Positions 49,553 to 58,306 of a stretch of 64,000 nucleotides of DNA are shown here, piece after piece (position 1 is the first letter of the stretch; the number at the start of each line of letters is the position of its first letter). This stretch comes from Streptomyces sp. HNM0575. Lineage in GTDB: Bacteria; Actinomycetota; Actinomycetes; Streptomycetales; Streptomycetaceae. The translations under genes and the position numbers were made by a program. Where the stretch lies: contig NZ_JAASAG010000013.1 in assembly GCF_012726265.1 (NCBI RefSeq), positions 62,001 to 126,000 on the forward strand, in the 5' to 3' direction. The notes beneath the pieces were generated by a model, which saw only the letters and a list, made by a program, of their open reading frames with translations, had not been told where the DNA came from and did no database searches.

Positions 49553-49855
49553 TTATGAGCAGACTCTGCACGGATGAATGGTGCTGCACCTGACAACTCG
49601 GCCGATATCCCGAGCCGTCGGTGACCTCGCCTCACCCAAGACGTGAGCACGTGAACTGGCCCGGACGATCAAGGAGTTGCGTACGTCGGCCGTGAACCGC
49701 TCCATACGGAAGCGATGTTGCAACAAGCCCAGCAGGCAGCCACCGGGCGCGAGCGTGCGGTGGAACTCGGCTGGAGGCGGGACGCGTTCGACGTAATCGG
49801 CGGCGACCGTGTCGTACGACTCGCGCACGGCGGTCAGAAAGGAGGGCTCAGACAT
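49553..49855 (-). pseudogene. SAM-dependent methyltransferase with internal deletion
   Basis: The leftward frame opens MSEPSFLTAVRESYDTVAAD then YVERVPPPAEF, a typical class I methyltransferase N-terminus, and then jumps to HRTLAPGGCLLGLLQHRF, a segment that normally sits about 90 residues later (FHRVLAPGGxLLL). The SAM-binding core (DxGxGxG) is missing. The remainder is not methyltransferase-like. In-frame internal deletion has inactivated the gene. Confidence 0.7.
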
Positions 49856-49992
49856 GCAGCCGACCCGGACCAGAGACCTGAAGGGCCCTTCCACGACCCC
49901 GAGTTGACCCGCGCGACATCCACCGCCGGACCCACGGCCGGTCCCCGGCGACAACCGCCGCGGAGATCCGGCCGTGGCCCGTACCCTGCCGC

Positions 49993-51822
49993 TCAGTCGA
50001 TCTTGACCTCGGGCTTGTAGAGGTCGTACCAGGTCGCCAGGTCGAGCGCCCGCTCCAGCACCATGCGCTGGTGCGTGCTGACCTCCGGGCCCGGGGCCTG
50101 CGCCGCCTCCCGCAGCGGGGCGTGCTGGATCAGCTCCAGCATCGGATGCCCGGACGAGAGGAGGTCCGCCGTCTGCGACTGGATCGCCGCCAGATAGCTC
50201 GGGTCGAAGCTGCCCGGATAGCCGCTCTTCTTGCGCTCCGCCACGGACTTCGGCAGCAGATCCCGGGTGGCCTCGCGCAGGATGCTCTTCTCCCGCCCGT
50301 CGAACGTCTTAAGCGACCAAGGGGTGTTGAAGACGTACTGCACCAGCCGGTGATCGCAGAACGGCACCCGGACCTCCAGCCCCACCGCCATGCTCATCCG
50401 GTCCTTGCGGTCCAGCAGGGTCTGCACCATCCGCGTCAGATGCAGGTAGCACACCTGCCGCATCCGCTTCTCCAGACCGGTCTCCCCGTCCTTGAGCGGT
50501 GTCTTCGAAACGGCCGTCGCATAGGCGTCCTTGAGGTACGTGTCCACTTCGAGCCTGCCGGCGACGTCCGGCGACAGCGACCCGCTGAAGTCGAGGCGTA
50601 TGCCGCCGCTCATCCACGGGAAGACGTCCGCCTCGCGCCGCTCGTCGTGGAACCACGGATAGCCGCCGAAGACCTCGTCCGCCGACTCTCCCGACAGCGC
50701 CACCGTCGAGTGCTCCCGCACCGCTTTGAACAGCAGATACAGCGAGTTGTCCCGGTCGCCGAGCCCGACGGGCAGATCCCGGGCGCCCACCGCCGCCCGC
50801 CGCACCGCCGGATCCGACAGCGCCGCCCCGTCCAGCACGATGTCGCTGTGGTCGCTGTGCACATGCTTCTGCACCGCGTGGACGTACGGGGTGTCCTGGG
50901 TCGGGGCGACGTCGACCGGCTGGAAGTTCTCCTCCTGATCGGGGAAGTCGACCGCGAAGCTGCGTACCTTCTCGCCCTGTTCACCGAGCTGCTTGGCGGC
51001 CAGCGCCGTCATCGCCGAGGAGTCCAGACCGCCGGAGAGCAGCGAGCAGCGCGGTACGTCCGCCACGAGCTGCCGCGCGATGATGTCCTCCAGCAGATCG
51101 CGTACGTGCGCGACCGTCTCCTGCTCACTGTCGGTGTGCTCATGGGCGGTCAGCCGCCAGTACGCGTACTCGCGCAGGCCGTTGCGGTCCAGCACCGCCA
51201 CGTCGCCCGGCTGGAGTTCGCGCATCCCCTCCCAGACCGCGTGCCCGGGCGTCTTGGCGAAGGTGAACACCTCGCGCAGGCCGTCCGTCCCGACGACCGC
51301 GGGCGCGAGGGAGTTGGCCAGGATCGCCTTGGGCTCGGAGCCGAACAGCACGCCGTCGTCGGTCTCGTAGTAGTAGAACGGCTTGATGCCCATCCGGTCG
51401 CGGATCATCACCAGCTTCTCGGTCCGCGTGTCCCAAATGGCGAACGCATACATCCCGTTGAGCTTCTCGGCCACCTCCTCGCCCCACTCCAGGTAGCCGT
51501 GCAGGACCACCTCCGTATCGGAGTCGGTGGTGAAGCGGTGCCCGCGGCGCCTCAACTCCTCCCGCAGCTCGGTGTAGTTGTAGGTCTCGCCGGAATACAC
51601 CATCGCCACCGGCCCGTCCGGGGTCTGCACCTCCATGGGCTGGGCACCGCCAGGGAGGTCGATGACGGCCAGCCGCCGGTGACCGAGCGCGGCCCGCTGA
51701 TCCACCCAGGCGCCCTGAGCGTCCGGACCGCGGCAGGACATCGTCTCTGTCATGGCGTCGAGGGTCTTGCGCTGGGTGGTGAGGTCACGTCGGTAAGAGA
51801 CCCATCCTGTGATGCCGCACAT
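49993..51822 (-). CDS. asnB: Asparagine synthase (glutamine-hydrolysing)
   Basis: A 609-residue two-domain enzyme. The class II glutaminase domain begins MCGITGWVSY, with Cys2 as nucleophile after Met removal, and includes SCRGPDAQG and RLAVIDLPGGAQPM. The synthetase domain has the PP-loop SLLSGGLDSSAMTAL near 257 and continues to the end. It converts aspartate, ATP and glutamine to asparagine. GAGG is about ten bases before the ATG at 51822. The gene stands alone. It could supply the asparagine predicted for the beta-lactone NRPS, but asnB genes are general in actinomycetes. Confidence 0.95.
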   Translation of the reverse strand: MCGITGWVSYRRDLTTQRKTLDAMTETMSCRGPDAQGAWVDQRAALGHRRLAVIDLPGGAQPMEVQTPDGPVAMVYSGETYNYTELREELRRRGHRFTTDSDTEVVLHGYLEWGEEVAEKLNGMYAFAIWDTRTEKLVMIRDRMGIKPFYYYETDDGVLFGSEPKAILANSLAPAVVGTDGLREVFTFAKTPGHAVWEGMRELQPGDVAVLDRNGLREYAYWRLTAHEHTDSEQETVAHVRDLLEDIIARQLVADVPRCSLLSGGLDSSAMTALAAKQLGEQGEKVRSFAVDFPDQEENFQPVDVAPTQDTPYVHAVQKHVHSDHSDIVLDGAALSDPAVRRAAVGARDLPVGLGDRDNSLYLLFKAVREHSTVALSGESADEVFGGYPWFHDERREADVFPWMSGGIRLDFSGSLSPDVAGRLEVDTYLKDAYATAVSKTPLKDGETGLEKRMRQVCYLHLTRMVQTLLDRKDRMSMAVGLEVRVPFCDHRLVQYVFNTPWSLKTFDGREKSILREATRDLLPKSVAERKKSGYPGSFDPSYLAAIQSQTADLLSSGHPMLELIQHAPLREAAQAPGPEVSTHQRMVLERALDLATWYDLYKPEVKID

Positions 51823-52093
51823 GGAGTCCTACCTCTTTCCACGAGGAACCAGTTGCCTGTACGTACCATCTACCTTTCCGTGCGCACACCGGAACTCAGC
51901 GCATCCGATTTCAGGGGTGTTGTTTCTCACCGGTAAATTCTTCGCCTCGTATGTTTCGTGGAGATGTCCCAACTCCCTTGCGGCGACGGGGAGTTGAGGC
52001 CCGTCCATACCGGACTCGGCGGTTGCCGCTGGGCCCGATCGCGGGCGACCGACGCCTCCGGCCCGGCCAGAGCCGGGCTCGGGGACCACTCAG

Positions 52094-52540
52094 GTGTGCT
52101 GTTCGAGCACGTCGGTGACCGGCGGCTGCGACTGCGTGACCCAAGCCCAAGCCCGCATCGCCGGGCTGCCGCACGTCGCCGCGCACCTGGAGAACGGTTA
52201 CGGCACACCCGTAGGGCCGTCCACTGTGACGGCCGAAATCAAGATCGCGGACTACGGGGGGGGACCCGGGTTTCACCGGGTGCCCCTTCTGACGTGTGCA
52301 TTTGCCACCTGGCGGAGGCGATGGGATCCCAACCCTGGGCTCGACCCCGACGAAGTGCGCTTCGACGACCCGGAGCCCGTCGAGTGGCGCCGGGGTGGGC
52401 CCGAGGTATGGCACTACCTACTCTCGAACCCCGAATTGCCGTTGCCTGACGGCCTTCGGCCAGACGGTCGGCGCCCGCACAGTCCAAACCGACCCGTGAA
52501 GACGTTCAGCGGGATCTTGTCCGGCGAATCCGGCTCGTGA
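52094..52540 (+). CDS. Possible hypothetical protein or gene remnant
   Basis: Not recognised. Only the second half of this frame looks protein-like (LDPDEVRFDDPEPVEWRRG followed by WHYLLSNPELPLP), while the first part is cysteine-rich and atypical. Codon usage is weaker than in the neighbours. It may be a decayed gene. The surrounding interval 51823-52574 holds nothing else I can support. Confidence 0.25.
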   Translation: MCCSSTSVTGGCDCVTQAQARIAGLPHVAAHLENGYGTPVGPSTVTAEIKIADYGGGPGFHRVPLLTCAFATWRRRWDPNPGLDPDEVRFDDPEPVEWRRGGPEVWHYLLSNPELPLPDGLRPDGRRPHSPNRPVKTFSGILSGESGS

Positions 52541-52574
52541 TCGCGTGGGAGTCCGTTCCTCCTCACACGCCGGT

Positions 52575-54803
52575 TCACGCTTCCATCGGTGGCAGACCCG
52601 GCAACACCTTTTCCAGGGTGATGGGGAAGTCGCGGACGCGCGTTCCGGTCGCGTTGAACACGGCGTTCGCGACAGCGGCGCCGGCCCCGCAGATGCCGAG
52701 CTCACCGGCGCCTTTCGAGCCCAGGGCGTTGGCCTTGTCGTCGTGCCCGTCGAGTACGGCGACGTCGATGTCGGGGATGTCGGCGTGCACCGGCAGCAGG
52801 TACTGCGCGAAGTCCCGGGTGGCGATGGCGCCGGTCCGAGGGTCCACGAAGGCCTCTTCCTGAAGGGCCGCGCCGACTCCCCAGATCATGCCGCCCATCA
52901 GTTGCGAGCGGACGGTCTTGGCGTTGAGGACGCGGCCCACCGAAAACACGCCCAGCATCCTGCGCAGCCGGATCTCGGCGGTGTCGGCGTCGACGCCCAC
53001 TTCGGCGAAGTGGGCACCGTAGGTGTGGATCGAGTAGTCGCTGTAGTTCGGATCATCGCCCATGAAAGGAATCTCGCCCTCCGCATCCAGGCCCTGGGGA
53101 TGGTTGCGAGCGACGATCTCCCTCATCGGTTCGGATCTGCCTCCGATGCTCAGCTTGCCGTCGGAGAAGAGGGCGTCCGCTGGGTCCAGACCGTGCAGGG
53201 GGGATCGAGGGTCGCCCTGCGCCGTCGAGAGCAGCTTCTTACGCAGGGCCTGGCAGGCGCGGTGGAGCGCGGTGCTCGAATTGCAGGCGCCCCACGAGCC
53301 CCCGGACCCCCAGCTGGCCGGAAAGTCGGAGCGCCCCAGCTCGACCCGCACCTGATCGGACGTCAGTCCAAGGGCCTCCGCGGCGACCTGGGTGAGGATG
53401 GTGTAGGTGCCCGTACCGATATCGGTCATGTCCGTCTGCACCACAGCCGTCCCGTCGGTTTCCATCCGCACGCGCACCGCCGTCGGCCCCTGGAAGTGCT
53501 TGCGGATACCGGCGGCCATGCCGTAACCGACCAGCCACCGCCCTTCGCGGACACTCGCGGGCGCGGTGGGGCGACGCTCCCAGCCGAACCGGCGCGCCCC
53601 CTCGCGGAGGCACTCGACCAGGCGCCTTTCGCTGAACGGCACGTCTCGCTCGGGATCGGCAGTGGGCTCGTTGCGGATCCGCAGCTCGACAGGGTCCATT
53701 TCCAGGGCGTGGGCCAGCTCGTCCATAGCCGACTCCACCGCGAGCAGCCCCGGAGCCTCGCCGGGAGCACGGACGTCCGCTCCCTGCGGCAGATCGACAG
53801 GAGTCAGGCGGTGGGTCGTGGACCGGTTGGGCGCAGCGTAGAGGCTGCGGGTGGTGGCGGCCGTCTGCTCGGGGTACTCCCTGTCGGGCCTGGTGTGCAT
53901 GGTGACGTCGTGGGCGATCGCCTCCAGCCGCCCGTCGCGCGCCGCGCCCAGCCGGACCCGCTGGCTGGACGTGGGGCGAAGGCCGGTGAGGTGGAACATC
54001 TGCTGCCGGGTCAGTGCGACCTTGACCGGCCGGTCCAGCGCGCGAGCGGCAAGCGCCGCCAGGATCGTCTCCGCGTGGATGCCCAGCTTGGAGCCGAATC
54101 CCCCGCCGACGTAGGGGGCGACGATGTGGATGCGCGCCGGGTCGGCGCCGAGCGTGCCGGCAAGCGAGGCATGTGCCGCGTCGACGATCTGGGAGCTGAC
54201 GTAGACGGTCAGGTCCTCGCCGTGTGGCTCCACCAGGCACGCGTGTGGCTCCATGGGCATGGACAGCTCGTACGGTGTCGTGTAGCGCTGATCGACTTTC
54301 ACCGCCGAAGCGTCGAATCCTGTGTCGAAGTCACCGGCAGCGGTGTCGGTGGCCATACCTGCATTGACCGATGCCGGTGCGTATCCCTCGTCCCTATGAG
54401 CAGCGAAGTCGAATCGCCCCGGCTCGGCGGCGTATTCCACGTCGACCAGTTCGGCCGCCGCACGGGCCTGTTCGAAGGTTGCGGCGACGACCAGTGCCAC
54501 CGGCTCGCCGTAGTGGTGGATCTCGGGACCGGTCAGTACCGGCTGGGCGCGCCAGTACTCGAACGGGATGGACTCGTCGCGGGCGCCCTGGGCCGGGGCG
54601 TTGTGATGGGTCATCACCACGTGGACTCCGGGGGCGCCCTCGGCGCTTTCGCTGTCGATCCGCGTGATCCGGCCCTTGCCGATGGTCGCCCCGACGATGA
54701 ACCCGTACAGCGGTGGGGCCGCCACCCAGTGCTCGTAGGCGTAGGTGGCGCGGCCGGCGACCTTCGACGGTCCGTCGACGCGGTTCAGAGCCTGACCGAT
54801 CAT
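52575..54803 (-). CDS. Molybdopterin-binding large subunit of an aldehyde/xanthine dehydrogenase-type enzyme
   Basis: A 742-residue catalytic subunit of the molybdenum hydroxylase family. Motifs: GRATYAYEHWVAAPPLYGFIV (start of the fold), the glycine loop PYVGGGFGSKLGIHAE, TDIGTGTYTILTQVAAEALG, and near the C-terminus KGAGELGICGAGAAVANAV with the catalytic Glu of GAGE. ATG at 54803 has GAGGAG upstream; a 947-residue frame reading on to 55418 is not conserved. Third gene of a small-FAD-large set like YagTSR/PaoABC. It hydroxylates aldehydes or N-heterocycles; substrate unknown. Confidence 0.94.
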   Translation of the reverse strand: MIGQALNRVDGPSKVAGRATYAYEHWVAAPPLYGFIVGATIGKGRITRIDSESAEGAPGVHVVMTHHNAPAQGARDESIPFEYWRAQPVLTGPEIHHYGEPVALVVAATFEQARAAAELVDVEYAAEPGRFDFAAHRDEGYAPASVNAGMATDTAAGDFDTGFDASAVKVDQRYTTPYELSMPMEPHACLVEPHGEDLTVYVSSQIVDAAHASLAGTLGADPARIHIVAPYVGGGFGSKLGIHAETILAALAARALDRPVKVALTRQQMFHLTGLRPTSSQRVRLGAARDGRLEAIAHDVTMHTRPDREYPEQTAATTRSLYAAPNRSTTHRLTPVDLPQGADVRAPGEAPGLLAVESAMDELAHALEMDPVELRIRNEPTADPERDVPFSERRLVECLREGARRFGWERRPTAPASVREGRWLVGYGMAAGIRKHFQGPTAVRVRMETDGTAVVQTDMTDIGTGTYTILTQVAAEALGLTSDQVRVELGRSDFPASWGSGGSWGACNSSTALHRACQALRKKLLSTAQGDPRSPLHGLDPADALFSDGKLSIGGRSEPMREIVARNHPQGLDAEGEIPFMGDDPNYSDYSIHTYGAHFAEVGVDADTAEIRLRRMLGVFSVGRVLNAKTVRSQLMGGMIWGVGAALQEEAFVDPRTGAIATRDFAQYLLPVHADIPDIDVAVLDGHDDKANALGSKGAGELGICGAGAAVANAVFNATGTRVRDFPITLEKVLPGLPPMEA

Positions 54804-54814
54804 CTCGCGTCTCC

Positions 54815-55798
54815 TCAGCCTGCCTGGGCCGCTTGCGCCAGAGTCCGGGACAGTGTGCGCTTGGCCAGTTCGATCTTGAAGTCGTTGTACCCCTGTCCCA
54901 CCGCGCCCTGCATGGCCGCCTCCGCGGCCGTGCGATACGTGGCCATCGTTGCGGGACGGCCCGTCAGCGCGTCCTCCGCCTCGACGGATCGCCATGGCTT
55001 GTGGGCCACACCGCCGAAGGCCACGCGCGCCTGGCTGATCGCTCCGTCCTCGATCGCGAGGACGGCCGCTACGGATACCAGCGCGAACTCGTAGGACGCC
55101 CGGTCGCGCACCTTGCGGTAGATCTGCCGGCCCGCAGGAGGCACAGGCAGGAGTACGCCCGTGATCATCTCGCCGGGCCGCAGCACCGTCTCGATGTGCG
55201 GCGTATGGCCCGGCAGCCGGTGGAAGTCCGTGACAGCCACGCGGCGTACCGCCTGATCTGCACCGAGGAGTTCGACCTCCGCGCCCAGGGCGGCCATCGC
55301 GACTGCCATGTCCGAGGGGTGGGTGGCGATGCAGGAGTCGCTGGCGCCGAGGATCGCGTGGATGCGGTTGAACCCCCCGATCGCCGCACATCCGGACCCG
55401 GGATCCCGCTTGTTGCAATCCGCGGCGGTGTCGTAGAAGTACGGACAGCGGGTGCGCTGCAACAGGTTTCCGCCGGTGGAGGCCTTGTTGCGCAACTGCC
55501 CCGACGCACCGGCGACCAGCGCCTGCGACAGCACCGGATAGCGGGTCCGCACCCGGGTGTCGGCCGCCACGTCGGAGTTCGCCGTCTGGGCGCCGATGCG
55601 CAGCCCGCCGTCGGGGAGGTCCTCGACCTCCCGCAGCGGAAGCCGGCTGATGTCGACGAGATGGCTCGGCTTCTCGATGTCGAGCTTCATCAGGTCGAGG
55701 AGGTTGGTGCCGCCGCTGATGAATTTCGCACCGGTCTTGGACATCGCATCGAGGGCGGCGTCTGCGGTCATCGCTCTCTCGTAGGTGAACGACCTCAT
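54815..55798 (-). CDS. FAD-binding subunit of the molybdenum hydroxylase, YagS/PaoB-like with extra Fe-S cysteines
   Basis: A 327-residue medium subunit. FAD loops FISGGTNLLDLMKLD (26-40) and ASTGGNLLQRTRCPYF are visible. Four cysteines (118, 128, 137, 156; RCPYF, DCNKRDPGSGC, SDSCIA) match the additional [4Fe-4S] site of YagS/PaoB, absent from ordinary xanthine dehydrogenases. The ATG at 55798 overlaps the stop of the small subunit (ATGA). It passes electrons from the Mo subunit to its acceptor. Confidence 0.94.
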   Translation of the reverse strand: MRSFTYERAMTADAALDAMSKTGAKFISGGTNLLDLMKLDIEKPSHLVDISRLPLREVEDLPDGGLRIGAQTANSDVAADTRVRTRYPVLSQALVAGASGQLRNKASTGGNLLQRTRCPYFYDTAADCNKRDPGSGCAAIGGFNRIHAILGASDSCIATHPSDMAVAMAALGAEVELLGADQAVRRVAVTDFHRLPGHTPHIETVLRPGEMITGVLLPVPPAGRQIYRKVRDRASYEFALVSVAAVLAIEDGAISQARVAFGGVAHKPWRSVEAEDALTGRPATMATYRTAAEAAMQGAVGQGYNDFKIELAKRTLSRTLAQAAQAG

Positions 55799-56364
55799 GC
55801 CGGACCCCCCTCGGCGCCGTCGCGGATGGCCGCGACGATGTTCGGATAGGCGGCGCACCGGCAGAGGTTGCCGCTCATGCGCTCCCGGATCTCCTCGTCG
55901 CTCAACTCGATCCGCGATGACGCCACATCAGCGGTCGCATGGCTGGGCCAGCCCGCGTCCACCTCCGCGAGCATGCCGACAGCCGAACAGATCTGACCGG
56001 GTGTGCAGTAGCCGCACTGGAAGCCGTCATGCTCGACGAAGGCCCGCTGCATGGGATGCAGCCCCTTGATGCCGTCCAAGCCTTCGACCGTGACGATTTC
56101 GTCGCCCTCGTGCATCACGGCAAGCGTCAGACATGAACAGACCCGCCGACCGTTGATCAGCACCGTGCACGCGCCGCACTGCCCATGGTCGCAGCCCTTC
56201 TTGGTCCCGCTGAGCCGCAGATGCTCGCGAAGCGCATCCAGCAGAGAGACCCGCGGGTCCACCTCAAGCTGCCGAACCCGACCGTTGACGCTCAACTTGA
56301 TCGCGAGGGGCCTGTCCCCGGCGCCCTGACCAGGCCCTGTGCCGTCCGTCCCTGAATCGCTCAT
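55795..56364 (-). CDS. 2Fe-2S small subunit of the molybdenum hydroxylase
   Basis: A 189-residue subunit with two [2Fe-2S] clusters: plant-type GCDHGQCGACTVLINGRRVCSC in the N-terminal domain and CGYCTPGQICS with NLCRCAAYPNI in the C-terminal domain. There is no Tat signal (it starts MSDSGTDGTGPGQGAGDRPL), unlike periplasmic YagT, so the enzyme is probably cytoplasmic. First gene of the three-subunit operon. Confidence 0.95.
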   Translation of the reverse strand: MSDSGTDGTGPGQGAGDRPLAIKLSVNGRVRQLEVDPRVSLLDALREHLRLSGTKKGCDHGQCGACTVLINGRRVCSCLTLAVMHEGDEIVTVEGLDGIKGLHPMQRAFVEHDGFQCGYCTPGQICSAVGMLAEVDAGWPSHATADVASSRIELSDEEIRERMSGNLCRCAAYPNIVAAIRDGAEGGPA

Positions 56365-56562
56365 CGCAGCCCACCTTCCTCGCCGATCATCGAACGATCC
56401 CTACGCCACGCCGGTGCCGCCACGCCGAGCGAGACCACGACCTCGGTGTCCTGTCCGCGGCGTAGTGACCGCATCCCGCACGCGTCCGCGTGGTCTCTAC
56501 CGCCGTCACCTCACCGGTGCTCGTGGAGTCCACGACCCGCCGCGGTGGTTCGGGCGAGGGCG

Positions 56563-58140
56563 TCAGGCCAGCAGCGTGAGTGCGACGGCGCGACCGGAGG
56601 CACCGCTGACGCCGGGCCCCGGCCAGCTCGCGGCACCAATGAGGTAGAGACGCGGGACGGCAGTGGCGTAGCCGCCGCGGTGAGCGGGGATCGGGCGCTG
56701 CGTGAAACCTTGGACGAGGCCGTTGTGGCCGCCGGCGTGGTCTCCGGGGCCGGCGTTGGGATTGCTGGCCGCCAGGTCTCCGGGGGTCAGCACATGGCGG
56801 CCGAGGACGAGTCGGTCGAGGCCCGGGATGTGCAGGGCCGCTTCCTCGATCATGCGGTCTGCGAAGTGCTCGGCCATCGAGCGGGTCCATGCCCCACCGG
56901 CTGCGATCACCCCAGCTGCGTCTCCACGCGGATGAATCGGCGCGTCCATGACCTGGAGACGTGCGACGGCGCGGCCTGCCGGTGCACGTCCGTCGTCGAC
57001 CGCCGTCGGTTCGTGCCACGAGATGGAAGGACGGGCCGGGAGGAACCCGTCCTCGGCCTGGCGTACCGAGGTGGAGAGTTCGTCGGCACCGTGCCCGAGG
57101 TTGATGCCACCGCCGAGGCCCAGCCGGGGGTCGGTGAAACGGGGTTTACCGGAGAGAGCCAGGTTCAGTTGGAAGCAGCCCCGGCGGTAGCGGTAGCGGG
57201 CGGCCTGAGCCCGGACCCCGGCGGGGATGCCGGGCGCGTCACGAAGCAGCCGGCCGTAGAGCTGGTCGGGGGTGGTGGAGGCGATCACCGCCTGGCGCGC
57301 CATGAACCTCTCGCCGTCCTGCGTGCCTACCCCCGCAGCTCCGTCACTGTCGAGCAGGATGTGCTCCGCCTCGGTGCTCGTGCGGATCTCGCCGCCGAGC
57401 CGGGTGACCAGAGCGACGAGCGCCTCGGTGAGTTTCCCGCTGCCGCCGACCGGTGCCGGATTCCCCGCGCCCAGGATGTTCACCAGCACCGCTGCCCACA
57501 TGGCGCCGCCGGCGTCGTGGGGGCTGAGGCCGACGTGCAACAGCCAGGGTAGGAGGACGGAGCGCAGTTCTTCGGTGTGGAACCGCTCGTGGATCAGGTC
57601 CCACCCGCTGCCCGTGAGCAGCTCCTTGAACGGTAGCGCGCTGTCGGCGCTGTCCCGGTCGAGCTGGCCGATGAGGGCTGTGGCCTCGCGGGAGGCAAGA
57701 TCCATGCCGAGGAGAGCGAAGAGGGACTCCAGGTACGGGGCGAGGTCGGTTTGCAGGCCCGTCCACGCCTCCCTCTCGCCCAGTCTGTCGAGTTCACGGG
57801 CGAGTGGGTCGGGATCGGTCGGGATGATCGCCGTCCTGCCGTCCGGCAGTGAAGCACCCGTCGCGATGTCCCCCTGGACGTAGCGCAGGCCGAGTGCCGC
57901 CAGGTCTTCGCCGAGTTCGGCGAAGACCGGTCCGTTGACGAGGATGGGGTGCAGCGCTGAGAAAGTGTCGTGCACGAATCCCGGCAGTGTGAGTTCCTCG
58001 CTGCGCACCCATCCGCCGGGCGTTGGGGCACGTTCCAGAAGGCAGACGCTGCGGCCCGCTCTGAGGAGATACACGGCGGCGACCAGGGCGTTGTGGCCCG
58101 CGCCCACGAGCACCACGTCGTACGTTCGCTGAGAGGCCAT
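56563..58140 (-). CDS. Phytoene-desaturase-like FAD oxidoreductase
   Basis: A 525-residue flavoprotein with DVVLVGAGHNALVAAVYLLR (dinucleotide motif) and a long CrtI/PYROXD2-type body ending GAASWPGPGVSGASGRAVA, the C-terminal FAD motif of the phytoene desaturase family. No carotenoid genes are nearby, so pigment synthesis is unlikely; substrates of such lone members are unknown. ATG at 58140 has TAGATT (58152-58147) six bases upstream and no ribosome site, so a leaderless transcript is likely. Confidence 0.9.
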   Translation of the reverse strand: MASQRTYDVVLVGAGHNALVAAVYLLRAGRSVCLLERAPTPGGWVRSEELTLPGFVHDTFSALHPILVNGPVFAELGEDLAALGLRYVQGDIATGASLPDGRTAIIPTDPDPLARELDRLGEREAWTGLQTDLAPYLESLFALLGMDLASREATALIGQLDRDSADSALPFKELLTGSGWDLIHERFHTEELRSVLLPWLLHVGLSPHDAGGAMWAAVLVNILGAGNPAPVGGSGKLTEALVALVTRLGGEIRTSTEAEHILLDSDGAAGVGTQDGERFMARQAVIASTTPDQLYGRLLRDAPGIPAGVRAQAARYRYRRGCFQLNLALSGKPRFTDPRLGLGGGINLGHGADELSTSVRQAEDGFLPARPSISWHEPTAVDDGRAPAGRAVARLQVMDAPIHPRGDAAGVIAAGGAWTRSMAEHFADRMIEEAALHIPGLDRLVLGRHVLTPGDLAASNPNAGPGDHAGGHNGLVQGFTQRPIPAHRGGYATAVPRLYLIGAASWPGPGVSGASGRAVALTLLA

Positions 58141-58306
58141 GCTCCGAATCTAGGAACGGCGGTGGCACCCCGCGACCGGAGCTCGGCGCGAGGCCGCACC
58201 GGGATTCCACAGGACGGGCGGCCGGGCCACCTGACCCTGCTCGACGGACGCGACGCGATCGCCGACCGAGCCGGCAGGGCGCCCTCGGGGCGTGCGTCCG
58301 GCGCGA

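Noticed and set aside
50071..51936. Rightward 621-residue ORF over asparagine synthase
   Set aside because: Antisense shadow of asnB, without family motifs.
56365..56562. Possible gene between the Mo hydroxylase and the desaturase-like gene
   Set aside because: Frames there are short, without ribosome sites or recognisable motifs; it is more likely a promoter region.
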